From Cellulosimicrobium cellulans (GTDB lineage: Bacteria > Actinomycetota > Actinomycetes > Actinomycetales > Cellulomonadaceae): 46,323 nucleotides of DNA. Numbering within the stretch: position 1 is the stretch's first letter; each line of letters begins with the position of its first letter. The stretch is taken from the NCBI RefSeq assembly GCF_001722485.1, contig NZ_LWGL01000010.1, positions 1 to 46,323 of the forward strand, in the 5' to 3' direction. Below are positions 24,801 through 31,853 of this stretch, piece after piece. The notes under the pieces were generated by a model. That model saw nothing but the letters and a program-made list of their open reading frames with translations, did not search any database and was not told where the DNA came from. The translations under genes and the position numbers were made by a program.

Positions 24801-26407
24801 TACTCGAGCACGTAGAGCGCGCCGTCGGGGCCGAACTCCATGTCCATGACGTTGTCCCAGATCGGCTGGTTCACCGTCTCGAGGTGGCTGTTCGGCAGGA
24901 AGTCCTCGACCGCGGTGACCTGGCCGGCGGACGAGAGCTCGTCCATGGTGAACGCGACCACGTAGTCCTGCGAGAACTCGGCCATGAAGGGGTGCCCGTC
25001 CCAGTACTCCGGGAACTTGACGTCCGAGTCGAGGTTCTCGTCGAAGCGGTAGATCGGGCCGCCCATGGGCGCCTGGCCGCCGCCGCCGAGCTCGACCAGC
25101 GGGTCGAGCACCTCGGGCTGGTCGCCCGGGTTGTCGCCGTAGTAGACCTGCGGCGCGGTGACCGGCGGGACCTGGTCGAGGCCGGTGTTCCAGGTCGAGT
25201 TGTTCTCCGGACCGGCGTCGCAGTCGAAGAACTGCTCGCCCGGCGTGCCGGTCGCGTAGTCCCACTCGTTGTAGGCGGCGTTCGGGCCGTGGCAGTACGG
25301 CCAGCCGCCGTTCATCGGCTCGGTCGTGAGCTGCCACTCGACGTAGCCCATGGGGCCGCGGTCGGGCTGCGCGGAGCCGGCGTCCGGACCGTAGTCGCCC
25401 CACGACAGCGAGGCGGACTCGAGGTCGTAGTCGATCCGGAACGGGTTGCGCACGCCCATCACGTAGATCTCTTCGCGCACGAGGTCGGGGTTCTCGGCGC
25501 CGTCGAAGAGGTTGCCCTCGGGGATCGTGTAGGTGCTCCCCGGGCCCACCTCGGTGCCGGCCGCGATGTCCTCGATCGGGTTGATCCGCAGGATCTTGCC
25601 GCGCAGGTCGTTCGTGTTGCCGGCGCCGCGGCGCGCGTCGAAGCCGGGGTTCATGCCCGGCGCGTTGTTGATCGGCGTGTAGCCGTTCGCGCCCGGGGTG
25701 CCGGCGGGGGTGTTGTCACCCGTGGAGAGGAAGAGGTTGCCGTCGGCGTCCCACGCCATGTCGGCACCGACGTGGCAGCACTGGCCGCGCTGCGCGTCGA
25801 CCTTGATGATCTCGCGCTCGCTGGCCAGGTCGATCGTGCTGGTCTCGGGGTCCCACGTGAACCGCGAGAGCAGGTTGTAGCCGAGCCACTGGTTCCAGTA
25901 GCTCTCGTCCTCGCCCGCGGGCAGCGTGTTCGGGGCGCTGCCCTGGGGCGTCGTCTCCGGGTACTCGACCCCGGTGGGCGACGTGCCCTCCATCACGCGG
26001 GGCGCGTAGACCATGTAGACGTAGTTGTTCTCCTCGAAGTTCGGGTCGAGGGAGATGCCCTGCAGGCCGTCCTCGGAGTTCGCGTAGACGTCCAGCTCCG
26101 CGACCTGCGTGGTCCGCCCGGTGGCGGTGTCGGTGAGGCGCACGACGCCGTCGCGCGCGGTGTGCAGGACCCGCGAGTCGGGCAGCACGGCGAGGTCGAT
26201 GGGCTCGCCCGTGTTCTTGCTGAGCAGGACCTTCTCGTAGTTGTTCCAGTCGGTCGCCTCCTCGGCGGCCGGTGCGTCGACGTCCTCGTCGCCGTGACCG
26301 GGGTGGGCGCTCGCCCCGCTGATCGAAAGTGGTACCAGCACCGCAACGGACAGCGCTGCGGCGGCACCGCGGGTCAGCCAGCGGCGACCCGTGGATGGTT
26401 TGTGCAC
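21836..26407 (-). CDS. Secreted PQQ-type sugar dehydrogenase fused to twin TIM-barrel isomerase/lyase-like domains (protein C)
   Basis: 1523 residues, GTG start behind a strong aaggagg. Signal peptide to about residue 35 (LSISGASA), then HPGHG. Residues ~50-555 are a glucose/sorbosone-dehydrogenase-type PQQ propeller: EDGLQGISLDPNFEENNYVY, HVGADMAWDADGNLFLSTGD, LRGKILRINP and MGVRNPFRIDYD. Then a PKD domain (~557-650), a two-Cys beta region, a CBM6/35-like module (~767-893), two TIM barrels of the xylose-isomerase-like/AP-endonuclease-2 superfamily (896-1163 and 1164-1431), and the RCLAG domain (1441-1523). Each barrel keeps likely metal ligands (FGHNHDGEF, FQLDVAWAAH, LLHVKDAV, EYD). PQQ oxidation of a sugar outside the cell followed by isomerase, hydratase or lyase chemistry is inferred. 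Both barrel copies look intact. Monocistronic between two terminators. Confidence 0.82.
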   Translation of the reverse strand: MHKPSTGRRWLTRGAAAALSVAVLVPLSISGASAHPGHGDEDVDAPAAEEATDWNNYEKVLLSKNTGEPIDLAVLPDSRVLHTARDGVVRLTDTATGRTTQVAELDVYANSEDGLQGISLDPNFEENNYVYMVYAPRVMEGTSPTGVEYPETTPQGSAPNTLPAGEDESYWNQWLGYNLLSRFTWDPETSTIDLASEREIIKVDAQRGQCCHVGADMAWDADGNLFLSTGDNTPAGTPGANGYTPINNAPGMNPGFDARRGAGNTNDLRGKILRINPIEDIAAGTEVGPGSTYTIPEGNLFDGAENPDLVREEIYVMGVRNPFRIDYDLESASLSWGDYGPDAGSAQPDRGPMGYVEWQLTTEPMNGGWPYCHGPNAAYNEWDYATGTPGEQFFDCDAGPENNSTWNTGLDQVPPVTAPQVYYGDNPGDQPEVLDPLVELGGGGQAPMGGPIYRFDENLDSDVKFPEYWDGHPFMAEFSQDYVVAFTMDELSSAGQVTAVEDFLPNSHLETVNQPIWDNVMDMEFGPDGALYVLEYGDGFFRQNPDAGLYKVTYGSDDTTPRASISADPISGSTAPLEVTFDASATTDAETPNAELTFDWDFDADGEYDAQGETVTHTFTELGQYNVQLRVTDPAGNFGLAIQRVTVGNTAPEITLDQPDGAIFNWGDAVQYTVAVNDAEDGDQPTCRNIQYTFGLGHNEHAHPEVSGRAADTEAGCGFTIQTSPDAVEHGEGEKIFGTLVVTYTDQAQGEVPAITGEATHILKPEVQQAEWYDAAEGVEVVDDASAGAGGYVTSLDEGDSFSYSPIALHHAPTGEAINEITVRGSGEGTVSLGWTAEGAEAPEALAEFEFTGEGWQDVTQALSDVPEGSGSIVVTGTGGVDVDHLTFAVGEGPVEPVTVPVDQVSIGMFSLIPWVQEVGLEAVLQRLSEIGFENIEPFGGNFEGYTAEEFRALADEYGLSVKSSHYNVDENTFDETLEYVTTLGQEYVGSGGFPAPGIGTYENTLATAEAMNRLGQRTVEAGLEKFFGHNHDGEFRTTYEHEGETLSAWEILVRETNPEYVTFQLDVAWAAHAGVDVPALIEEYGDRIELLHVKDAVNLAGEGRPTFTNLGEGDVPLQEILAAGQEAGVRYYVMEYDVAPEGEEFATTGFEYLTGLPAGEPQEPVTVPAEQVSIGMFSLIPWVNEVGLEAVLERLSEIGFENIEPFGSNFAGYTAEEFRALADRYGLSVKSSHYNVNEDTFDETLEYVKTLGQEYVGSGGFPQPGIGTYENTLATAEAMNRLGQRTVEAGLTKFFGHNHDGEFRTTYEHEGETLSAWEILVRETNPEYVTFQLDVAWAAHAGVDVPALIEEYGDRIELLHVKDAVNLNAGGRPTFTNLGEGDVPLQEILAAAQEADVKLYVLEYDRAPEGEDFATTGFEYLTGLTAGEPERTVAVTTQVRCLAGNAYLAVRALNDEDVPLTITLDTPYGSKTVENVAPGKNAYQAFPVRADEVEAGTSSVTATDAEGRTATVESEYAASSCG
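21839..22087 (-). other. Shared C-terminal RCLAG domain, copy in protein C
   Basis: 83 residues from RCLAGNAYLAVRALN to SSCG with TPYG and APGKNAYQAF. It is three residues shorter than in A and B in the final strand region, like the copy in D. Confidence 0.8.
22115..23722 (-). repeat. 804-bp tandem duplication encoding two TIM-barrel domains
   Basis: Two exactly in-phase 804-bp units (22919-23722 and 22115-22918), each starting EPVTVP and encoding 268 residues. I count about 24 amino-acid differences between them (roughly 91% identical), mostly at surface-like positions, while the metal-ligand motifs are unchanged. This suggests a relatively recent duplication or ongoing gene conversion, with selection keeping both barrels. 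Confidence 0.9.
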
Positions 26408-26677
26408 AACGTCCTCCTTGACGCATCTCGAGGAGTCGGCGGCCCGGGACCGGCGACGGCGCCGTCGCCGTTGCCGGCTGCTCGACGTCGCGCAGATCGG
26501 TGGACCCCCGATGGGCTGGGGGCGCTCGGCGACGAGGCCCCCGTGCGAGGGGAGACGGTGTCCCCCTTCACCCGCCCGAGGCTACAGAGCACTTTCGTCG
26601 ATGCCAATACGAAAGTTGAAACTTTGTCGTCGAGTTGCGGGATCCGTTCACCCGGGATAGAAGCCGGGGCCGGACAG
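26408..26677 (-). promoter_or_regulatory. Promoter region of protein C with ACTTTCGT/ACGAAAGT inverted repeats
   Basis: ACTTTCGT (26591-26598) and ACGAAAGT (26609-26616) form a perfect 8-bp inverted repeat with 10-bp spacing. AAAGTTGAAACTTT (26612-26625) adds an overlapping one. They lie ~185-220 bp before the start, in an AT-rich patch, and differ from the TTTTCGGT sites of neighbouring units, so a different or divergent operator is likely. The strong aaggagg for protein C is at the other end. No gene was found in this stretch. Confidence 0.55.
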
Positions 26678-26729
26678 CACCGCGGCCGGGTGCGACGGGG
26701 GTCGTGCCCCGCCGCACCCGGCCGTGGTG
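26678..26729 (-). terminator. Long hairpin terminator after protein D
   Basis: A 23-bp stem with one G-T pair and one A/C-type mismatch: the left arm 26678-26700 (includes CGGCCGGGTGCG) pairs with 26707-26729 (includes CGCACCCGGCCG) around a 6-nt loop. It is one of the strongest hairpins in the window. Confidence 0.8.
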
Positions 26730-26789
26730 GTCGGACGTCGTGGTCGGACGTCGTGGTCGGACGTCGTGGTCGGACGTCGTGGTCGGACC
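26728..26789. repeat. 13-bp tandem repeat array directly after the protein D stop
   Basis: The unit TGGTCGGACGTCG is repeated four times exactly (26728-26740, 26741-26753, 26754-26766, 26767-26779) plus a 9-bp partial copy. It sits between the D stop codon and the terminator hairpin. 13-bp periodicity is not a codon multiple, in keeping with non-coding sequence. Likely slippage-prone and variable between strains. Confidence 0.95.
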
Positions 26790-26790
26790 G

Positions 26791-29700
26791 TCAGCCGCAG
26801 GACGCGGCGTCGTAGCCCTCCGTGACGGTCGTCGTGGCCCCGGCGCCGTCGGTCGCCGTGACCGTGACCTCGCCGGCGTCCACGGACGCCGCGCGGGCGG
26901 CGAACGCGTGGTACGCGTTCCTGCCCGGCTCGACGTCCGCGACCTCCTTCGTCCCGAACGGCGTCTCCAGGCGCACGGCGACCGGTCCGTCGTCGTCGTT
27001 CGTGGCCCGGACGGCGACGTAGACCTTGCCCGCGAGGCAGCGCGTCTGCGCCGTGACCGACACCTCGGGGCCGGCCGGGGCGCCGTCGCCCACCGTGAGG
27101 GTGAGCGTCGTCGTCGTGGTGCCCGCCGTGCTCACGTACGGCGGGAGGACGAGGTCGCCCTCGATGACGTGGACGCCCGGCGTCTGCACGACCGACTCGT
27201 CGAAGTCCCACTCGACGCCGATCGCCTGGTTGTCCCGCGAGCCGTCGTTGTACGACACCTCGACCCGGGTGGGCAGCCACGGCAGCTCGCCGACGTCGAC
27301 GGACTGCTCGAACTGCTCCGCGCCCTGGATCGAGATGCCGCCCTGCGAGCTCTCGGGCCGCACGTAGACCCGCGCCTCGGCGATGAGCCCGTAGGTCGAG
27401 TTCGTGCCGTAGACGACGAACGGCTCGACGTTGGTCTCGGCGACCATCTCCGGTGTGATCGGCTGCCACGTGAAGTCGACCGTGCCGCGGCGCCCGCTCG
27501 AGTACACGACGTCGAGCGACGCCGGGAGCTCGGGCACCTCGCCCGTCACCGTGCGCACGAGGACCGGGCTGTCGACCGTGTCCACGGTGTCGCCGTTGAC
27601 GCGCCAGCGCAGCACGCCCGTGCCGGCCCCGCCGCCCTGCACGCCCGTGATCCGGATGCGCAGGTGGCTCGCCTCGACGGGCTCGAACTTGAGCCGGTTG
27701 TACGCGTTGCGCTGGAGCGCGCCCGCGTACGTCGAGCCGTCCGTCAGCGTGACGGGCGCCCAGTCGGTGCCGTTCGACGAGTGCTCGACGACGTACGTGT
27801 CCGCGCGCGGCATGCGCGTCCCGCCGTTGTCGTCGTACCAGTAGATCTCGGTCGACGCGACGAGCACCGGGGACTCCCAGGCGTACTGGATCGACGCGGC
27901 GCTCGTCGGGCTCGTCCCGTTCGCGGGCTGGCCCCACGTGCCCCAGCCGTTGCCCGCGCCGGGCGCCGAGCTCGCCGGGGTGTCGGGGTCGTTGACGCGG
28001 TCCGGGTTCTCCCACGGCGCGGACCCGCTCGTGGAGATCGTCGCGAGCGCGCCGAACTCCGCCGAGGTGGCCTTCTCCGTGAGCTCGACCTCGACGTCGC
28101 GCTCGGTGGTGAGCTCGCCGTCGGAGGCCGTCAGGCGGAGCACGTAGACACCGGGCACCGTGCCCGTGACGGTCGTCGTCAGCGCGTCCTCGTCGCCGAA
28201 GATCACGCCCGCGCCGTCGGGCGCGGAGACGGTCGACCAGCCGTAGGTGAGCTCGCCGTCCTCCGGGAGGCCGTCGTCCGTGACCGTCCCGACGAGCGTC
28301 GTGGACAGGTTGCCGTCCTTCGACCGGTCGACGTTCACCGCGACCGAGGGCGCGTCGTTGACGACCTCCGGCACGTCACGGCCCGAGTCGAAGACCTGGA
28401 TCTCCGAGATGGCGGTCCAGTGCGACGGCGTGTTGGTGAACGCCACGCGGACGCGGTCCGCCGTGACGGTCTCGAACAGCGCCTCGTTGAACTTCGGCCC
28501 GGGGACCTTCGGCGCCTTGTACGCGTCGGGGACCGTGGTCCAGCCGCCGGAGCCGTCCGGCACCTGGATCGAGTACCGCAGCGGCTCGCGGTACCCGCCG
28601 GCCTGCCGGTCGCTGACGAACCACACCTTGACGTTGTCGAACGACGTCGGCTCGCCGAGGTCGAGCTCGACGTACCCGGTGTCGCCCTCGGTGCCGTAGT
28701 TGCCCCAGTACGGCTCGTTGACGGTGGTGCCGTCGGTCACCGCGTCGAGGGACACGGGGCGCTCGGTCGTGCTGATCGCGCCGGGCGTGTAGTTCATCGA
28801 GCCGGTGCTCCAGCCCGGGGTGTGGAACTGGCGCCACGGCGTCGGCCGCGGGCCCTCCTGGGCGGCCGACGACGACAGCCCGGCCCCGGCCGCGAGGTTC
28901 GGGGCGTCCTCGGTGACGTCGATGCCCGCCGTGCGCAGGTACGAGACCACGCGCTCGTCCTCGATCGGGGTGCCGACCGCCGTGGGCAGGTCGACGCCCG
29001 CGTCGTCGACGACCTCAACCGTGAGGCCCTCGTCGGACTCGACGACCTCGTTGGCCACCGGGTCGTAGACGAACCGGCCGAGCGCGTCGGCGGAGGCCTT
29101 GCGCTCGCCGTCGACGAACAGGCTGTAGCCCGCGCCGAGGCCGTAGTGCGAGCCGTCCTCGTCCCACACGATCGTCAGGTCGTGGCCGTGGTAGCGCAGG
29201 TTGTTGACCATGAAGTGCTCGTAGCCGAGGTCGATCGGCCAGAGCTCGATCTTGTCGTCGGACCGCGGCCGGATGCCGCCCATGTCCTCGACGTAGATGT
29301 AGTTCATGTTCCCGAGCATCACGTGGTTCGGGTTGTTGCGGTTGTACGTCTGCGTGGCCGGGTCCCAGTTCGAGTAGTACTCGGACTGGTTGGGCGCGCG
29401 CAGGTCGCCGCCCGGGTAGATGCTCCACGCCATCCAGTCGAGCAGGCGCGCGGCGTACTCGGGCGTGACGTACTTCTGCTCTGGGTCGTAGTGGCGCAGC
29501 GCCGAGCGCACGGCCCGGTACTGCACGGTGAAGTTGATGTTGGAGAAGTTGTTCGAGCCGCCGATCTGGTACTTCGTCTTGTCGTACTGGTTGGCGGTAT
29601 AGAACGGAAAGATCGGGAAGTTGTCCCCGAAGCGCAGGAAGCGGAAGCCGTCCTCGTACGTCGCGGCCTGGTCGAACGGGATGAGGTTCTGCGCGTAGAC

Positions 29701-31515
29701 GTCGTACAGGTTGGACTCGCGCGCCGGGATCAGGTCGCGCTCGCCCTCGGGGAGCGGGTTCGCCGCGCCGTTGTTCGCGGCCGGTGCCGACTGCGCGCCG
29801 TGCGACGTGCCCGCGAGGAACATCCGGGCCGACTCGCTCCACAGCCGGTCGAGGACCGCGGTCTGGATCTCGTCCGCCTGCGCCTGCATCTCGGCGACCT
29901 TGGCGTCGTCCGCACCGGCCATCTCGTACAGCTGCGCGGCCGCGTCGAAGTCGCCCCACACGTAGGCCGACTCGGGGCGCTCGATCGTGCGCGCGCCCGG
30001 TGCGCCCGCGTTCACGCGCGGGAACCCGAACGAGATCGCGTCGGAGTCGTTGCCGGGCATGTAGTTGGTGTCGTACGCGATGAGGCCGTCGTCGTTGCCG
30101 TCGTAGTGCTCGAGCTGGCCCTTGCCGTCCCACTCGAAGTAGTGCGCGAACCGCTCGGCGACGTCGGCCCCGCCGCCGTGCACGTTGAACGCCTCGAGCC
30201 CGGCCGTGCCGAGGTACTGCGAGTAGTGGTTGTTCCAGCTCGTGTGGCCGGGGCTGTCGAGGAACGCCGACGAGCCGGACAGCTCGCCGATGTTGAGGAT
30301 CTGCCCGTACCCGAGGTAGGGGTTGCGGATCCACTTCGTGTCCTGCAGGTGCATCGGCTGCGTGAGCGCGACCGAGTTCTGGTACAGGTTCACGCCCTCG
30401 ATCGTCGTCGGGTACTGGTACACGTACCCGGGCTCGTTCGCGTCGAGGCTGTTGTAGCGCTCGCCCCACCAGCGGTAGACGATCGCCTTCTCGATGCCCG
30501 GGCTCGGCACGTCGATGTACGGGATGTCCTGCGCCCAGCGGCGGTTGAACTCCGTCACGCCCTCGCGGAACGCGTCCGCCGGCGCGAGCGCGGCGTACTC
30601 CTCGAACGCGGCGCGGGAATCGGGCATCCCCGCGCTCGACAGGACGCCGACGACGGACAGGTCGACCGACCCGCCCGCCGGGACCGTGATCTCACGGTCG
30701 AGGTTCGTCCCGGCGCGCTCGAAGCCGGCGGCCTTGAGGCCGACCGTCACGGTGGACCACGGCGTGTCGACGAGCCCGTTGTTGGAGCCGCTCGTCAGGG
30801 TGCGCGTGCCCGTGAGCTCGTCGGCCGCGTCGGTCGACGTCGTCGCGAGCGGCGAGGCGGCGCGGACGGTGAACGTCGCGTCGGCGCCGCCGGGGTTGGT
30901 GAACGTGATGGCCGTGACGGCCACGTTGTCGTACGTGATGAGCTTCTTGAGGTCGGCCGTGACGCCGGTCGTGCCGACCGTGTACCGCGCCGTCGCGTGG
31001 CTCGGCGCGTTGAAGCGCTCCGCGCCCACCTCGGTGACGCTCTGGCCGGGGACCGTGACCGTGTAGAAGTTCCCGAGGTTGTTCGGGCCGCCCGCGAAAG
31101 CCGTGCCCGCGAAGCCCATGACGTTCCAGTTGCTGTTCCCGCGCATGTACAGCGTGCGCCCGCGGGTCTGCAGGACGCCGTTGCCCTGCGTGCCCTTCAC
31201 GCCGAGCACGCGGTCGAGGTAGTAGTCCGTCCCCCCGGCTGCGAGATCCTTCTCGAAGATCGAGCCGTGCATCGATCCCGCGGTCCACGACACGCCCGGC
31301 TCGAGCGCCGCCGCGGCCGCGTCGACGCCCGTGTACGTCGGGTCGCCGATGTCCATCGAGTCGGTCTCACCGCTCGTCCACAGGCCGACGTCGCTCTCGT
31401 TCTCCGGCAGGACCGGGTCCGCCCAGGCCGCCGCGGGCACGAGGGCGACGCCGGTCACCGCCAGCGCGCCCGTCATCGCCGAGGCGACGACCCTTCTCCA
31501 CGTTCTTCCCGACAT
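26791..31515 (-). CDS. Secreted multi-domain (alpha/alpha)6 glycosidase (protein D), possibly GH121-like, with C-terminal RCLAG domain
   Basis: 1574 residues. Signal peptide WRRVVASAMTGALAVTGVAL to AWA. Residues ~40-800 combine an N-terminal beta-sandwich and an (alpha/alpha)6 glycosidase: WNNHYSQYLGTAGLEAFN (around 425), IAYDTNYMPGNDSDA, then WDPATQTYNRNNPNHVMLGN and IELWPIDLGYEHFMVNN (around 753), with several acidic residues in the right places. The order and size recall HypBA2 (GH121 beta-L-arabinobiosidase), which also partners a GH127 and GH43; MGH1/GH63-like families are alternatives. Then two discoidin-like modules (~870-1043, ~1155-1310) around an Ig-like domain, two Big_4 domains (~1323-1465), and the RCLAG domain (1492-1574). 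The ATG at 31515 follows ggagagga. The frame stays open far upstream but only antisense to the next gene. Confidence 0.78.
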   Translation of the reverse strand: MSGRTWRRVVASAMTGALAVTGVALVPAAAWADPVLPENESDVGLWTSGETDSMDIGDPTYTGVDAAAAALEPGVSWTAGSMHGSIFEKDLAAGGTDYYLDRVLGVKGTQGNGVLQTRGRTLYMRGNSNWNVMGFAGTAFAGGPNNLGNFYTVTVPGQSVTEVGAERFNAPSHATARYTVGTTGVTADLKKLITYDNVAVTAITFTNPGGADATFTVRAASPLATTSTDAADELTGTRTLTSGSNNGLVDTPWSTVTVGLKAAGFERAGTNLDREITVPAGGSVDLSVVGVLSSAGMPDSRAAFEEYAALAPADAFREGVTEFNRRWAQDIPYIDVPSPGIEKAIVYRWWGERYNSLDANEPGYVYQYPTTIEGVNLYQNSVALTQPMHLQDTKWIRNPYLGYGQILNIGELSGSSAFLDSPGHTSWNNHYSQYLGTAGLEAFNVHGGGADVAERFAHYFEWDGKGQLEHYDGNDDGLIAYDTNYMPGNDSDAISFGFPRVNAGAPGARTIERPESAYVWGDFDAAAQLYEMAGADDAKVAEMQAQADEIQTAVLDRLWSESARMFLAGTSHGAQSAPAANNGAANPLPEGERDLIPARESNLYDVYAQNLIPFDQAATYEDGFRFLRFGDNFPIFPFYTANQYDKTKYQIGGSNNFSNINFTVQYRAVRSALRHYDPEQKYVTPEYAARLLDWMAWSIYPGGDLRAPNQSEYYSNWDPATQTYNRNNPNHVMLGNMNYIYVEDMGGIRPRSDDKIELWPIDLGYEHFMVNNLRYHGHDLTIVWDEDGSHYGLGAGYSLFVDGERKASADALGRFVYDPVANEVVESDEGLTVEVVDDAGVDLPTAVGTPIEDERVVSYLRTAGIDVTEDAPNLAAGAGLSSSAAQEGPRPTPWRQFHTPGWSTGSMNYTPGAISTTERPVSLDAVTDGTTVNEPYWGNYGTEGDTGYVELDLGEPTSFDNVKVWFVSDRQAGGYREPLRYSIQVPDGSGGWTTVPDAYKAPKVPGPKFNEALFETVTADRVRVAFTNTPSHWTAISEIQVFDSGRDVPEVVNDAPSVAVNVDRSKDGNLSTTLVGTVTDDGLPEDGELTYGWSTVSAPDGAGVIFGDEDALTTTVTGTVPGVYVLRLTASDGELTTERDVEVELTEKATSAEFGALATISTSGSAPWENPDRVNDPDTPASSAPGAGNGWGTWGQPANGTSPTSAASIQYAWESPVLVASTEIYWYDDNGGTRMPRADTYVVEHSSNGTDWAPVTLTDGSTYAGALQRNAYNRLKFEPVEASHLRIRITGVQGGGAGTGVLRWRVNGDTVDTVDSPVLVRTVTGEVPELPASLDVVYSSGRRGTVDFTWQPITPEMVAETNVEPFVVYGTNSTYGLIAEARVYVRPESSQGGISIQGAEQFEQSVDVGELPWLPTRVEVSYNDGSRDNQAIGVEWDFDESVVQTPGVHVIEGDLVLPPYVSTAGTTTTTLTLTVGDGAPAGPEVSVTAQTRCLAGKVYVAVRATNDDDGPVAVRLETPFGTKEVADVEPGRNAYHAFAARAASVDAGEVTVTATDGAGATTTVTEGYDAASCG
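26794..27042 (-). other. Shared C-terminal RCLAG domain, copy in protein D
   Basis: 83 residues from RCLAGKVYVAVRATN to ASCG, with TPFG, PGRNAYHAF and VTATDG. The N-terminal half is closest to protein B, the C-terminal half to protein C. Confidence 0.8.
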
Positions 31516-31853
31516 CACCAAGTCCTCTCCGTCGAAAACCGGACTGCGGCGCCGGCGGGGACCGCCCCTTCGCGGTCCGCCTCGACGACGAGGTCGCCGG
31601 CCGCCAGCAGTCAACCAGCCGGCCGCAGGTATCGCAATGGTTTTCGGTATCACGACGACGCCGCCCGCTCCGAGTTCCGGAGCGGGCGGCGGTGGCGTGA
31701 ATGGCGGAATGGCTGCCTGACAGGGCTGATGCGGGTCGGACGGGGTCCGGGGCGTCGGACGGATCGCCCCGTGCAGCGAAACAGTCTCCGACCGTGTTTT
31801 CGGTCGCCGAGCCGGTCCCCGCGAGCCGGTTGCCGCGAGAGCTGCTCGCGCGG
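31516..31853 (-). promoter_or_regulatory. Promoter region of protein D with operator-like sites
   Basis: This 338-bp gene-free stretch contains CGCAATGGTTTTCGGTAT (31633-31650), a close match to the site before the GH43 gene, and ACCGTGTTTTCGGT (31791-31804). Both contain TTTTCGGT (31641-31648 and 31797-31804). The first lies ~120 bp before the D start and next to the terminator of the upstream GH127 operon, so it is the better operator candidate. Confidence 0.5.
31659..31691 (-). terminator. Hairpin terminator of the transporter-GH127 operon
   Basis: A perfect 14-bp stem CGCCGCCCGCTCCG / CGGAGCGGGCGGCG with a 5-nt loop (agttc at 31673-31677) lies ~160 bp past the GH127 stop and before the protein D promoter. 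Confidence 0.75.

Noticed and set aside
26728-26789. CRISPR-like array
   Set aside because: Repeats are 13 bp and directly abutting without spacers, and no cas genes are present.
21452-26815. Plus-strand frame of 1787 codons opposite protein C, and similar long antisense frames at 13934-16210, 15898-18345, 18155-21430 and 26635-32019
   Set aside because: These are mirror frames of high-GC genes. Their translations are Arg/Val/His/Asp-rich without domains, while the opposite strand has signal peptides and known folds.
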